This document shows positions 1-8,147 of a stretch of 64,000 nt of DNA, one piece after another; within the stretch, counting starts at the first letter, position 1; every line of letters starts with the position of its first letter. The stretch lies in NCBI GenBank assembly GCA_963828445.1, contig CAWHFP010000001.1, forward strand, positions 806,001-870,000. The letters run 5' to 3'. Both the position numbers and the translations under genes were made by a program. The notes beneath the pieces were generated by a model. The model saw nothing but the letters and a program-made list of their open reading frames with translations, ran no database searches and was not told where the DNA came from. This DNA is from Bog-532 sp963828445 (GTDB lineage: Bacteria > Actinomycetota > Actinomycetes > Streptosporangiales > Streptosporangiaceae).

Positions 1-812
1 TAATCGAAGGCGATGACCCCGAACAGGGTTCCGTCCCGGTCGTAGGCGATGACCCCGGGCTGCCCGTTGACCTGAGCCGGGCGGACCTCGGCGATCCACC
101 GCTCGGCCTGCCGGGCCAGCCCGCGCAGCAGCCGGGCGACCTGCTCCCGGCCATGGATCGGGGTGCGGGCCGCGGGCGCCTTGCCGCCGCCGTCGCCGTA
201 CATGACGACGTCGGGGGCGAGCAGGTCGATGAACGCCTCGATGTCACCGCCGCCGCTGAGCGCGGCCAGGAAACGCTCGGTCAGCTCGGTGCCCTGCCGG
301 CGGGAGGCTTCGAACCGGGGACGGCCCTGGTCGATGTGGCGCCGGGCCCGGGTGAAGATCTGGCGGCAGTTGGCCTCGGACTTGTCCACCGAGCGGGCGA
401 TCTCGGCGTAGTCGTAGCCGAACACCTCGCGGAGCAGGAACACCGCCCGCTCCACCGGCGACAGGCTCTCCAGCAGAACCAGGAAGGCCAGCGACAGCGA
501 GTCGGACATCTCGGCCCGTTCGGCGGGACCGGGGGCCGGATCGGACAGCAGCGGCTCCGGCAGCCAGGTGCCCACGTAGGCCTCGCGCTGCACCCGCGCC
601 GAACGCAGGTGGTCGATGGCCAGCCGGGTCGTGGTGGTGGTGACGAAGGCCCTGGGCGATTCGACGATCGTGCCCTGGTGGGCGGCACGGTAGGTGCGGA
701 TGACCGCCTCCTGCACGATGTCTTCGGCGTCGCCGACGCTGCCGGTCATGCGGTAGGCGATCGAGAACATCAGCGGCCGCAACTCGTCGAGATCGAGGTC
801 CTTGGCGTCCAC
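1..812 (-). CDS. ECF sigma factor, SigJ-type with SnoaL-like tail (3' end off the window)
   Basis: An RNA polymerase sigma-70 factor of the SigJ-like ECF group. Region 2 is seen near the N-terminus (LMFSIAYRMTGSVGDAEDIVQ) and region 4 around residues 125-165 (LLESLSPVERAVFLLREVFGYDYAEIA). A C-terminal SnoaL-like fold follows (FLAALSGGGDIEAFIDLLAP), which is typical of SigJ proteins and thought to modulate activity in place of an anti-sigma factor. The GTG start lies 3 nt after the stop of the upstream epimerase gene, so the two form an operon. About 270 codons are visible and the frame is still open at base 1, so the last 20-40 residues are missing. Confidence 0.88.
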   Translation of the reverse strand, partial: MDAKDLDLDELRPLMFSIAYRMTGSVGDAEDIVQEAVIRTYRAAHQGTIVESPRAFVTTTTTRLAIDHLRSARVQREAYVGTWLPEPLLSDPAPGPAERAEMSDSLSLAFLVLLESLSPVERAVFLLREVFGYDYAEIARSVDKSEANCRQIFTRARRHIDQGRPRFEASRRQGTELTERFLAALSGGGDIEAFIDLLAPDVVMYGDGGGKAPAARTPIHGREQVARLLRGLARQAERWIAEVRPAQVNGQPGVIAYDRDGTLFGVIAFD

Positions 813-815
813 GGC

Positions 816-1778
816 TCAGGCCGCCTTCGCGGACGAACTGGCCGGCGCCGGCTGGCTTTCCCAGGACCGGAAGCCCTGCCGCCAGCTGGGGTAGGCGGGG
901 GTCCAGCCCAGCTCGCGCCGGGCCTTGGCGTTGGACGAGCCGCGGTTGCGCGTCATCATCGAGACCACCGAGTCGCCGGCCAGCAGCCGCCCCACCCAGG
1001 CCGGAACCCGCCACGGGGCCCTGGCCCCCAGGCAGTCGGCCAGGTACGGCAGCCATTCAGCCACCGGGGCGGGCTCGTCGTCAACCACGTTGTACAGGCC
1101 GGGGCCGCCCTGGTCGAGCGCGGCCACGGCGGCCACGGCGGCGTCGGTGACGTGCGTGAAGGACCAGACGCCGGTGCCCCCGCCGACGATCGGCAGCCGG
1201 CCCTTCCGCACCGCATCGGGCAGTTCCTCGCTGGCCCCGGGGCCGTACAGGATGCCGTAGCGCAGCACCAGCCCCTCGGGCACCCCGGCCGGGACGGCCT
1301 CTTCCACGTGCCTGATGGCCCGCAAACCTTCGGTCATGCTGGCCGGCGGGTGCGGGTCGAGCGGGTCGTCCTCGGTCTTGACCGGGCCGCCGACGGGCTG
1401 GTTGGGCCAGCCGGTGAAGCTCTGCGCGATGACCCGCCGGGTCCCGGCCGCCTGCGCCGCTTCCAGCAGGTAGTCGGTACCGCGCATACGCAGCTGGTTG
1501 GTGACCGCGAACGTCCGGTCGAAGTGCCGCAGGTCGCTCTGGCCGGCCAGCCCGGTCATCTGGTGCATGATCACGTCCGGCCGGGCCGCGGCCACGGCCT
1601 GAATGGCCGCGTCCCGGTCGAGACCGTCGACAACCACCGGCTCGGCGCCAAGCTGGCGCAGCTCCCCGGTCTTCCCGGGCGACCGGGTGGTGGCGGTGAC
1701 CTGGTGGCCGGCGGCGGTGAGCATCGGGATCAGGCTCTGCCCGATAACCCCGGTCCCGCCCGCGACGAACACTCGCAT
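816..1778 (-). CDS. NAD-dependent epimerase/dehydratase (SDR family)
   Basis: A 320-residue atypical or extended short-chain dehydrogenase. The N-terminal Rossmann motif is MRVFVAGGTGVIGQSLIPML, with the GxxGxxG loop at residues 7-13. The C-terminal part resembles the SDR family often found beside SigJ-type sigma factors, with the ENARR-like segment KARRELGWTPAYPSWRQGF. The ATG chosen follows a GGAAGAGGAG ribosome binding site; a longer open frame upstream has no coding character. It reads straight into the sigma factor gene, so co-expression is expected. Substrate is unknown; a nucleoside-sugar or stress-related role is only inference. Confidence 0.85.
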   Translation of the reverse strand: MRVFVAGGTGVIGQSLIPMLTAAGHQVTATTRSPGKTGELRQLGAEPVVVDGLDRDAAIQAVAAARPDVIMHQMTGLAGQSDLRHFDRTFAVTNQLRMRGTDYLLEAAQAAGTRRVIAQSFTGWPNQPVGGPVKTEDDPLDPHPPASMTEGLRAIRHVEEAVPAGVPEGLVLRYGILYGPGASEELPDAVRKGRLPIVGGGTGVWSFTHVTDAAVAAVAALDQGGPGLYNVVDDEPAPVAEWLPYLADCLGARAPWRVPAWVGRLLAGDSVVSMMTRNRGSSNAKARRELGWTPAYPSWRQGFRSWESQPAPASSSAKAA

Positions 1779-1864
1779 GATGGCTCCTCTTCCGTCCTCC
1801 GATATCACCCGGTTGACGAGAAGGGAGCCGCCGTTGTGACAGCCCGGGACCCCTCGTGCGGGTG

Positions 1865-2575
1865 CTATTCGACGCTGGCGGGAGTTTGGGGCTCTTGCTC
1901 GAGAAAGTCGCTGCGGTAGCGGGCGGGCAGGACCGTTTCCAGGCCCTCGGCGAACAGCGGGATGCGCCACAGCGCGGGCACCGGGGCGTCGATGCCTTCG
2001 AGCTGGATGATGATGCCGGCGCTCATGCGGTGCAGGCGGCGGGCGGCGTTGAACATCAGCAGGGCCAACGGGATCTCGGCCGCGGCGGCGGAGAACACGC
2101 TCATCCAGAATTCACTCGTGCCGATGTCCAGGATGAGATCGAACCAGGCGTCACACAGCAGCAGGGTGCCGGTGACGGTCAGGGTCAAGATCAGAACCTG
2201 GCGCTGGCGCCAGGACGCCCAGGCCGTGGCGACAAACGCGGCCAGCAGGGCGATGTCGAACCCGACCCAGGCACCGCGCCAGTGGGTGGCGTGGTAGTGC
2301 TTGGGCAGGGTCACCGCGAGTACGCCGATCCAGGCGGCCAGCACCACACAGCCGCCCAGGACCACCAGCAGCGCCAATCGCCGCCGCCATGAGAACCGGT
2401 GGTCCCGCAGCACGTGTGGTTCGTCGATGGTAGCCAGCAGACGGGCCAGGCGCCGCCGCTCGTCTCGGGACATCCGCCGGAGCTCGGCTTCATCTATCAC
2501 GTCTTCTATTAAAGATCTAGTTAATGAAATATTCCTGAGCGACGTCCTGGTAAGGGTCCGCGGCGCCCCGGTCAT
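1865..2575 (-). CDS. Multi-pass membrane protein of unknown function
   Basis: The protein has about four hydrophobic segments: roughly residues 67-88 (LALLVVLGGCVVLAAWIGVLAV), 103-122, 128-148 and 160-180. A charged Arg-rich N-terminal stretch (SRDERRRLARLL) precedes them. It looks like the widespread actinobacterial four-helix membrane proteins that lack an assigned role. The start is uncertain: the region from 2495 to 2540 is unusually AT-rich, so the real start could be the GTG at 2500 or the ATG at 2473. It is divergent from lipB with only about 30 nt between the longest possible start and lipB. No function can be assigned from sequence. Confidence 0.7.
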   Translation of the reverse strand: MTGAPRTLTRTSLRNISLTRSLIEDVIDEAELRRMSRDERRRLARLLATIDEPHVLRDHRFSWRRRLALLVVLGGCVVLAAWIGVLAVTLPKHYHATHWRGAWVGFDIALLAAFVATAWASWRQRQVLILTLTVTGTLLLCDAWFDLILDIGTSEFWMSVFSAAAAEIPLALLMFNAARRLHRMSAGIIIQLEGIDAPVPALWRIPLFAEGLETVLPARYRSDFLEQEPQTPASVE

Positions 2576-2594
2576 GGGTCCGGGGCGGCCGACG

Positions 2595-2600
2595 TACGCT
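2595..2600 (+). promoter_or_regulatory. -10 element (TACGCT) for leaderless lipB
   Basis: TACGCT lies 6 nt before the lipB GTG, and there is no purine-rich ribosome binding site. The same TAnnnT-N6/7-start arrangement recurs at many genes here. Confidence 0.45.
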
Positions 2601-2606
2601 GGCAGG

Positions 2607-3332
2607 GTGAACGATGAGCTGGTTTTCGCGCACGTCGGATTCGGCGCCCAGGCCGTGCCCTACCTGGGCGGCTGGGACCTGCAGCGGGCCGTGCACCAGC
2701 GGCGGGCGGACGGGGAAATCCCGGACACCTGCCTGATGCTGGAGCACGAGCCGGTCTACACCGCGGGCAAGCGGACCGAGCCGGCCGACCGGCCGATCGG
2801 CGACGCGGGCGCGCCCGTGATCGACGTGGACCGGGGCGGCCGGATCACCTGGCACGGGCCGGGGCAGCTGACCGGATACCCGATCATCAAGCTGCGCGAG
2901 CCCGTGGACGTGGTCGGCTACGTGCGAGCGCTGGAAGAGGCGCTGATCCGGACCTGCGCCGCCTTCGGGGTGACGGCCGAGCGCATCGACGGCCGCAGCG
3001 GCGCGTGGGTCACCGGCGGCGGGCGCCCGGACCGCAAGGTCGGCGCGATCGGGGCCCGGGTGGCCCGGGGCGTGACCATGCACGGCTTCGCGCTCAACTG
3101 CGACAACGACCTGAACTGGTTCGACCGCATCGTGCCCTGCGGCATCAGCGACGCCGGGGTCACCACCCTCACCGCCGAGGCGGGCCGGCCGGTGACGGTC
3201 CTGGAGGCCCTGCCGGTGATGCAGCGTTACCTGGCCGAGACGCTCGGCCACCCCACCTTCGACATAATCGAAGACATCAGCGTCCTGACCAGCCCGGCGG
3301 TGCTAGCGGCCGGGCTGGCGGCGAGGCCATGA
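2607..3332 (+). CDS. lipB: Octanoyltransferase LipB
   Basis: Lipoyl(octanoyl) transferase moves octanoate from acyl carrier protein to the lipoyl domains of 2-oxoacid dehydrogenases and GcvH. It acts in the cytoplasm, and LipA then inserts sulphur. The family block DRGGRITWHGPGQLTGYPI, the catalytic lysine in RKVGAIGARV and the catalytic cysteine in WFDRIVPCGI are all present. The length of 241 residues is normal. The GTG start at 2607 is supported by the -10 hexamer 6 nt upstream and by homology beginning at VNDELVFAHVGFG. The partner lipA lies about 40 kb away in this window, rather than adjacent as in many actinobacteria. Confidence 0.95.
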   Translation: MNDELVFAHVGFGAQAVPYLGGWDLQRAVHQRRADGEIPDTCLMLEHEPVYTAGKRTEPADRPIGDAGAPVIDVDRGGRITWHGPGQLTGYPIIKLREPVDVVGYVRALEEALIRTCAAFGVTAERIDGRSGAWVTGGGRPDRKVGAIGARVARGVTMHGFALNCDNDLNWFDRIVPCGISDAGVTTLTAEAGRPVTVLEALPVMQRYLAETLGHPTFDIIEDISVLTSPAVLAAGLAARP

Positions 3333-3384
3333 AATAATCGACCACACGTTCGATCTGGTACTGCCATTCGCGAGCCGGATTGGC

Positions 3385-3390
3385 TATTCT
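3385..3390 (+). promoter_or_regulatory. -10 element (TATTCT) for the 118-residue gene
   Basis: TATTCT ends 6 nt before the ATG at 3397. No Shine-Dalgarno sequence lies between, so the transcript is probably leaderless. Confidence 0.45.
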
Positions 3391-3396
3391 GTACCC

Positions 3397-3753
3397 ATGA
3401 CCGTCGAGCAGACCGCCACGCTCCGGGCGCCGTATCAGGCGCGCCCGGGTCGTCGCGCGCTCGTGGCCACGGACCTGGCCGCGCTGGCCGGGCCGACAAC
3501 GGGCCCGGTTGAGCTGCCGCTGCGGCTGTTCTGGTACCCGGACCGCACGTTCGATCTGGACGCGCCGGGCATGCTGGCCTGGATGTACCAGATCGTGCTG
3601 CGCGAGGCGACCCGGCCCGAGGAGCTGGCCGAGTTCCTGGACGGGCCCACGCTGCTCACGCTGTGGCCCGACCTGTTCCTGCCCCGTGGTGTCCGCGCGG
3701 CCTGGGAAGAGCAGCACCCAGCCCTGCGCGCCGGTACCACCGCCGCGGCCTGA
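3397..3753 (+). CDS. Conserved hypothetical protein paired with AbiEii-type gene
   Basis: A 118-residue soluble protein with no recognised domain. The conserved-looking core is LPLRLFWYPDRTFDLDAPGM followed by WMYQIVLREATRPEELAEFL and LWPDLFLPRGVRAAWE. It lies 19 nt upstream of the nucleotidyltransferase gene in the same direction, yet that gene has its own -10 hexamer. From memory, similar short proteins precede AbiEii-type genes in other actinobacteria, so the pair is probably a conserved module. An antitoxin role is conceivable but nothing such as an HTH or AbiEi fold is visible. Confidence 0.75.
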   Translation: MTVEQTATLRAPYQARPGRRALVATDLAALAGPTTGPVELPLRLFWYPDRTFDLDAPGMLAWMYQIVLREATRPEELAEFLDGPTLLTLWPDLFLPRGVRAAWEEQHPALRAGTTAAA

Positions 3754-3760
3754 CCCGGCC

Positions 3761-3766
3761 TAGTTT
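3761..3766 (+). promoter_or_regulatory. -10 element (TAGTTT) for the AbiEii-type gene
   Basis: TAGTTT lies 6 nt before the ATG at 3773, right after the stop of the upstream gene, which suggests separate leaderless expression. Confidence 0.45.
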
Positions 3767-3772
3767 GGGGCC

Positions 3773-4429
3773 ATGCCGGTTGACGACTTCCACCGTGCCG
3801 TCGCGGCCACCGCGCTGCGGGCGGCGGCTCGCTACGGGTTCGCGCTGGGCGGCGGCAACGCGCTGATCGCCTACGGGCTCATCGACCGCCCGACCCAGGA
3901 TGTCGACCTGTTCACCGACCGGGAGCACGGGGTGCGGGCGGCGGCCGGTGCGGTGGAAACGGCGCTGCGCGGCGCCGGCTACACGGTCGAGCGCGAGGAC
4001 AGCGCCTCGGACCTGGCCGACATCTTCGACGGCATGGGCGACGGCCTGGCCGAGTGGCTGATCACGGGCCCGGACGGCGCGCAGATGACGCTGCAGATGG
4101 CCTACTTCGAGCGCGACCGCCGTCCGGTGACCATGGATCTGGGACCAGTGCTGGACCTGGCGGACGTCGTCGGCTGGAAGGTCGTCGCGCTGGCCAGCCG
4201 GGTGGAACCACGCGACTACATCGACATCGCGGCCGCCCTGGACCACTACACCGTCGGCGCGCTGATCGCCATGGCCCGGCGCCTGGACCCGGGCCTGGAG
4301 AACCGGGACTTCGCCGATGCCGGCCGGCAGCTCGACCGGATGCCAGACCGGGTATTCGCCCGCTATGGGATCGGCCCGGAGGACGTGGCAACACTGCGGG
4401 AGCGGTTCACCGCCTGGCCGCGGGCCTGA
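3773..4429 (+). CDS. Nucleotidyltransferase of the AbiEii/AbiGii toxin family
   Basis: A 218-residue member of the DNA polymerase beta-like nucleotidyltransferases. Motif I is GGGNALIAYGLIDRPTQDVDLF (residues 27-48), with the GG and the metal-binding D-x-D. The later family block SRVEPRDYIDIAAAL (about 142-156) matches the xxRDxxDL motif of AbiEii toxins. Known AbiEii proteins act with an AbiEi antitoxin in phage abortive infection; here no AbiEi-like HTH protein is adjacent, only the 118-residue gene upstream. It could be a toxin, or a stand-alone nucleotidyltransferase of another role. Confidence 0.82.
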   Translation: MPVDDFHRAVAATALRAAARYGFALGGGNALIAYGLIDRPTQDVDLFTDREHGVRAAAGAVETALRGAGYTVEREDSASDLADIFDGMGDGLAEWLITGPDGAQMTLQMAYFERDRRPVTMDLGPVLDLADVVGWKVVALASRVEPRDYIDIAAALDHYTVGALIAMARRLDPGLENRDFADAGRQLDRMPDRVFARYGIGPEDVATLRERFTAWPRA

Positions 4430-4516
4430 CCCGGATCCCTTACTTTCACGCGCGATGCCGGTAGCCCAACCGCCAGGGTTGGACAGCAGTTCGCAGGATC
4501 GCACGGAATATGTCGT

Positions 4517-4522
4517 TATAAT
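4517..4522 (+). promoter_or_regulatory. -10 element (TATAAT) for the P450 gene
   Basis: A perfect TATAAT inside an AT-rich patch, 7 nt before the GTG start of the P450. This favours leaderless initiation at 4530 rather than at upstream in-frame ATGs. Confidence 0.55.
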
Positions 4523-4529
4523 CCGTTTC

Positions 4530-5858
4530 GTGGCGTCGCAGACTCCTGTGGTTCGCGGGCTTCCCGTCCTCGGCAACGCGCGGCGGATGGCCAAAGACCC
4601 CGCACAATTCTTCGTGGACTGCTATCGGCAGTACGGCCCGGTCTTCCGGGTTCGGATCCTGAACAGGGAGTACGCGGTCATCGCGGGCGCTGAGGCGGCC
4701 AGCTTTCTCGGTACCCAGGAGGGCCGGGAGAGCCTGCGCTCCAAGGAGTTCTGGCAGGGCCTGGTGGATGAGTTCGGCGCCACCCGCACGATCACCGGTG
4801 AGGATGGCGCCGCGCATAAGCAACTACGCGACATCATGCGGCGCGGCTACTCGCGCGAGGCAGTCGCCGACCGGCTCGACGAGCTGGTAGCAATCACCGA
4901 CCGCAACGTGGTGAAGACCTGGCGGCCCGGCAGCACGGTCCCAGTGCTGCAGAGCATGCAGTATCTGGTGACCGACCAGCTCGGCGAGCTGCTCACCGGC
5001 GCGTCCCGCCCGGAGTACGTGGGCGACATCCGCCTGGTCACGCGGTACATACTCAACGTGCTGGTCACCAAGCAGCGGCCCAGGATCATGCTGCGCGACC
5101 CGCGGTACACCCGGGCGAAGGCGCGAGTCGCCGAGCTGAGCCACATGATGATCGCCGACTACCGCGAGCAATCCGGCTCTCCGGCAATCTTGGTCAATGA
5201 CATCATGTGCGCCCACCGGGACCATCCGGCGGCCATGCCCGCCGATGACCTCGTCCTCAGCCTGACTGGGCCCTATGTCGCCGGGCTGGACACGGTCGCG
5301 AACACGCTCGCCTCGTTCGTCTACGCCGTACTCAAGAATCCAGAGGTGCAGGCGCGCGTGCGGGAAGAGGCCGACGAGCTGTTTGCCCGGGGCGACATAA
5401 CCGCGACGGACCTGCGGGGTATCCCAGCGATCCGGGGCGCATTGATGGAGACGATGCGGCTTTATCCGATCGCGGTAGCGCAGATGCGCACGGCCACACG
5501 CGATTTCCGCTTTGCCGGGCATCCCATAGCCGAGGGCGAGACCGTCTACATCGGCACGAGCGTGCCGCACTTCCTTGACGAGTACTACCCGGACGCCAGG
5601 AAATTCGACATTGACCGGTTCGAGAAGCCGCGGGCCGAACACCTGCAGGCGGGGGCGTATTCGCCGTACGGGCGCGGGCAGCACGTCTGCCTGGGCAAGA
5701 CGCTGGCGGACATCCAGATGCTGGTGACCATAGCCCGGATCTTTCACAAGCTGGACCTGAGCCTGGACCCACCGGACTACACCCTGGTCCGTAAGACCGC
5801 CCCGGTACCGGGACCGGCCCTGTCGTTCCGCGTCCGGGTCAACGGATATCGCAACTGA
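4530..5858 (+). CDS. Cytochrome P450
   Basis: A 442-residue haem monooxygenase. Visible landmarks are the I-helix (LTGPYVAGLDTVANTL, with the AGxDT acid/threonine pair), the K-helix ExxR (ETMRLYP) and the haem loop PYGRGQHVCLGKTLA with the cysteine ligand. The first residue of the haem motif is Y in place of the usual F. The N-terminus (ASQTPVVRGLPVLGNARRMAKDP) is the normal P450 entry and carries no membrane anchor, as expected for a soluble bacterial P450. No ferredoxin or biosynthetic genes are adjacent, so the substrate is unknown. Base composition is slightly lower in GC than its neighbours. Its 3' end abuts the truncated decarboxylase remnant. Confidence 0.92.
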   Translation: MASQTPVVRGLPVLGNARRMAKDPAQFFVDCYRQYGPVFRVRILNREYAVIAGAEAASFLGTQEGRESLRSKEFWQGLVDEFGATRTITGEDGAAHKQLRDIMRRGYSREAVADRLDELVAITDRNVVKTWRPGSTVPVLQSMQYLVTDQLGELLTGASRPEYVGDIRLVTRYILNVLVTKQRPRIMLRDPRYTRAKARVAELSHMMIADYREQSGSPAILVNDIMCAHRDHPAAMPADDLVLSLTGPYVAGLDTVANTLASFVYAVLKNPEVQARVREEADELFARGDITATDLRGIPAIRGALMETMRLYPIAVAQMRTATRDFRFAGHPIAEGETVYIGTSVPHFLDEYYPDARKFDIDRFEKPRAEHLQAGAYSPYGRGQHVCLGKTLADIQMLVTIARIFHKLDLSLDPPDYTLVRKTAPVPGPALSFRVRVNGYRN

Positions 5859-6339
5859 GCCCCGACGGCCAGGGCCAGGGCCAGGCGGTGGGCCACGTCG
5901 GCGGCCGGGGACAGGTCGACCGGCGGGACTCCGGCCAGGATGGCCGCGATGGCGGAATCGGGGACCCCGGCGTGCCGGGCTTCGGCGGTGTGGGCGTACA
6001 CCTCGTAGTCGGACCGCCAGGCCGCGCCGACGGTGACGATGGCCACCTGCTGGACGTCGCCGGGCAGGCCGTACTCCTGGATGGCCGCCATCCAGTCGCG
6101 GAGGGCCTGGAAGATCGGGGGCACATGCTGGTAGGCGTTGAACGGGCCGATGAGCTCGCCGCCGGGCAGTTCCATGGTGAATCCGGCCGCCGGGCGTCGT
6201 CGCCCCGGCTCGCGCAGGCCGTCGCGGGCCGGGCCTGGGCCGGGTCGAGGTCGCCGGGCTTGAGCAGCGGGGCCGCCGGTCGGGGTCGCTGGGTCGGGGG
6301 CGTTGACGGCGGGCCGGTGGGCTCGGCGGCACTGGTCAT
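5777..6339 (-). pseudogene. Carboxymuconolactone decarboxylase-family protein, frameshifted and 3'-truncated
   Basis: An AhpD-like carboxymuconolactone decarboxylase family protein in two frames. The start MTSAAEPTGPPS follows a GAGGAG site and reads to LKPGDLDPAQAR; the remaining homology (AGFTMELPGGELIGPFNAYQ then VQQVAIVTVGAAWRSDYEVYAH) is in another frame, with the shift near 6230. The family similarity stops at AHRLALALAVG (about 5865), right where the convergent P450 gene ends, so about 50 C-terminal residues are gone and the remaining frame is antisense to the P450. The start lies 1 nt after the stop of the upstream fusion gene. A deletion that brought the P450 in is the simplest reading. 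Confidence 0.7.
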
Positions 6340-6340
6340 G

Positions 6341-7363
6341 TCAGCTCCTCGGGGGGTTTGCGACCTCACGTTCGATCCAGCGGCAGATTACGTCCACCAC
6401 GTAACCCCGTTGCTCGCGGGTCAGCTCCTGTCCCTTGGGTATCTGGTGCCAGCGGAGCAGGCAGGACCGGCAGCAGGTGGCGGTGGCGTGCTGGGCCACG
6501 AACACCGGATGACCGCGGTAGGGCGTCTGCTTGCCGTCGTGGTACGGCTCGGCCGGGGCCAGCCGCTTGGTGATGAGGTCCCGCGCATGCAGGCGCAAGG
6601 TAGCCGGGGCGGCCTGCTCGGCGGTCGCGCGTTCCCGGCCGCGCAGGTGGAATCGGGCCCGGAACGGCTGGCGGCCGAGGGCGTCCAGCTTCCGGTCGAG
6701 CGAATCGGGCATCAGCCCGAGGGTGGCTCGTGAGCGGGCGGTGATGAAGGGGGCGCGGGCCTCGGTGCCGTCGGGGAGGTGCCAGGGGGCGGAGACGCCG
6801 GGGCCGTCGTGATCCTCGCCCGGGTGGAGGATGCGGTTGATCCAGACGACCAGGGTGCCGTCGGCCAGGTGGAGCTCGGTGCCGGCCGGGGTGCTGGTCG
6901 CGGTGACCGGGCCGGTGAGGGTCAGCTCCGGGTCGGTGCCGGTGGGGCGGCTGGTCACAGTGGGGTCGGGAGTGTCGGTGATGCTCTGGGCCTGGGGCTC
7001 GGCCTGGCCCTGGATCAGGGCGACGAGCTGGGTGACCAGGACCGGGTCGCGGGCGCCGTCGTAGACCCAGCGGTGGCCGAGCGCCCCGTGCTCGGCGGTG
7101 CCGATCAGCGCGTCGTCGGCACCGGGCAGCTCGTGATCGCGGTAGGTCATCGGTACGTGGTAGCTGGTGCCGGTGGCGGCGTCGGTCACGACCATGAACT
7201 CCAGGCCGACCCGGCCGGCCGGGTCGTCGAGCCGGAACCCGCCCGCCTTGGCCAGGTCGGGAACGCCTCCGCCGTCGCGGTACCAGGGCTGGGTGGGCAG
7301 CCAGGCGGCCAGCAGCTCGAGCTTGGTCGGGGTCAGCGCGGCGTGGGAGTGGATGACGGCCAT
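6341..7363 (-). CDS. Maltokinase N-terminal cap-like domain fused to DUF4186
   Basis: A 340-residue two-domain protein. Residues 1-220 (MAVIHSHAALTPTKLELLAAW, then HRWVYDGARDPVLVTQLVALI and QAQSITDTPDPTV) match the maltokinase N-terminal cap-like proteins, often annotated as 1,4-alpha-glucan branching protein in actinobacteria. Residues 230-340 form a complete DUF4186 domain: KLDALGRQPFRARFHLRGRE, DGKQTPYRGHPVFVAQHATA, a CCRSCLLRWH cysteine cluster that could bind metal, and IPKGQELTREQ. No stop separates them. The ATG at 7363 lies 7 nt after a TACCGT hexamer, which suggests a leaderless start. The fusion may be real or a lost stop between two genes; MPDSLDRKL could be the old DUF4186 start. 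Confidence 0.78.
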   Translation of the reverse strand: MAVIHSHAALTPTKLELLAAWLPTQPWYRDGGGVPDLAKAGGFRLDDPAGRVGLEFMVVTDAATGTSYHVPMTYRDHELPGADDALIGTAEHGALGHRWVYDGARDPVLVTQLVALIQGQAEPQAQSITDTPDPTVTSRPTGTDPELTLTGPVTATSTPAGTELHLADGTLVVWINRILHPGEDHDGPGVSAPWHLPDGTEARAPFITARSRATLGLMPDSLDRKLDALGRQPFRARFHLRGRERATAEQAAPATLRLHARDLITKRLAPAEPYHDGKQTPYRGHPVFVAQHATATCCRSCLLRWHQIPKGQELTREQRGYVVDVICRWIEREVANPPRS

Positions 7364-7395
7364 AGGCGGCACGGTAGCAAGCCCCGGGCACGCGG

Positions 7396-8091
7396 TCAGC
7401 GGGTGTCGGCTCCGGGAGTGGGCGTGGCCAGGATGCCGTTGATCAGCATGCGGAAGCCCCAGGACATCCGCTGTCCGGGTTCGCCCGACACCAGCAGCGG
7501 GGCCAGCGTGGCGACGTGCGGATGGGCCTGGGCCGAGGTGGTGTGCAGGGCCAGCAGCATGGCGTCCCACTCGTCCTCGGCGTCCAGGGACTCTTCCCGG
7601 GTGCCCTGCTCGGCCGCGGTGGCGGTGCCGAACTGCAGCAGCAGGTCGACCCCCCAGGCGGCCTGGGCGGGCGGCACGCCACCCTCGTCCAGCAGGGCCA
7701 GCAGGGACTCGACCAGGTCCAGGTAGTGCTGGCCGCGGGGCCGGGTCACCAGCGCGGACCGGGCCAGGCTGGGGTGCCGGAACAGCATGACCGTGTAGTC
7801 GGTCAGCACCCTCTCCAGCCGCTCCCGCCAGTCACCCCCGGCCGGTGGCGGGGGCACCGTGCCCAGCAGCTCGTCCAGGATGGCCCCGTGCAGCTCGGCC
7901 GTGTTGCGGAAGTACACGTACAGCGAGGCGGGTCCGGTGTCGAGGTCCTGGGCCAGGCGGCGCACGGTGACCTTGGGCAGGCCCTCGGCCGCCATGATCT
8001 CGACGGCGGCGGCGACGATGCCGGCCCGGGTCAGCGCGGGCTTGGCCGGGCGGTCCCGGCGGCTGCGCGGCTCTCCTGACTGAACTGTCAT
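7396..8091 (-). CDS. TetR/AcrR-family repressor
   Basis: A 231-residue TetR-type regulator. The N-terminal HTH is at residues 20-65 (ALTRAGIVAAAVEIMAAEGLP, VTVRRLAQDLDTGPASLYVYF). The C-terminal ligand domain resembles the TetR_C class found with drug exporters. The ATG MTVQSGEP was chosen because the longer open frame upstream runs over the operator region. It is divergent from an MFS exporter gene, and the 137-bp gap contains an 18-bp perfect palindrome plus a related site, so it probably represses that exporter and itself in response to the exported compound. Confidence 0.9.
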   Translation of the reverse strand: MTVQSGEPRSRRDRPAKPALTRAGIVAAAVEIMAAEGLPKVTVRRLAQDLDTGPASLYVYFRNTAELHGAILDELLGTVPPPPAGGDWRERLERVLTDYTVMLFRHPSLARSALVTRPRGQHYLDLVESLLALLDEGGVPPAQAAWGVDLLLQFGTATAAEQGTREESLDAEDEWDAMLLALHTTSAQAHPHVATLAPLLVSGEPGQRMSWGFRMLINGILATPTPGADTR

Positions 8092-8103
8092 GGCCTCAGG
8101 GTA

Positions 8104-8117
8104 TACGAACACGTTCG
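8104..8117. promoter_or_regulatory. Secondary TetR operator-like site
   Basis: CGAAC-AC-GTTCG, the same half sites as the main palindrome, lies just upstream of the tetR start and could mediate autoregulation. Confidence 0.5.
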
Positions 8118-8147
8118 GAGCAAACAGGTTCGTCGCGAATTTGATCG

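Noticed and set aside
153..1919. Long open frames opposite the sigma and epimerase genes, and similar frames of several hundred codons elsewhere
   Set aside because: These are high-GC antisense shadows with Arg/Gly/Pro-rich composition and no family motifs.
4530..5858. P450 as tailoring enzyme for the MRxxxW mini-peptides, by analogy with biarylitides
   Set aside because: It lies about 28 kb away among unrelated genes, and nothing links them. Not supported by this sequence.
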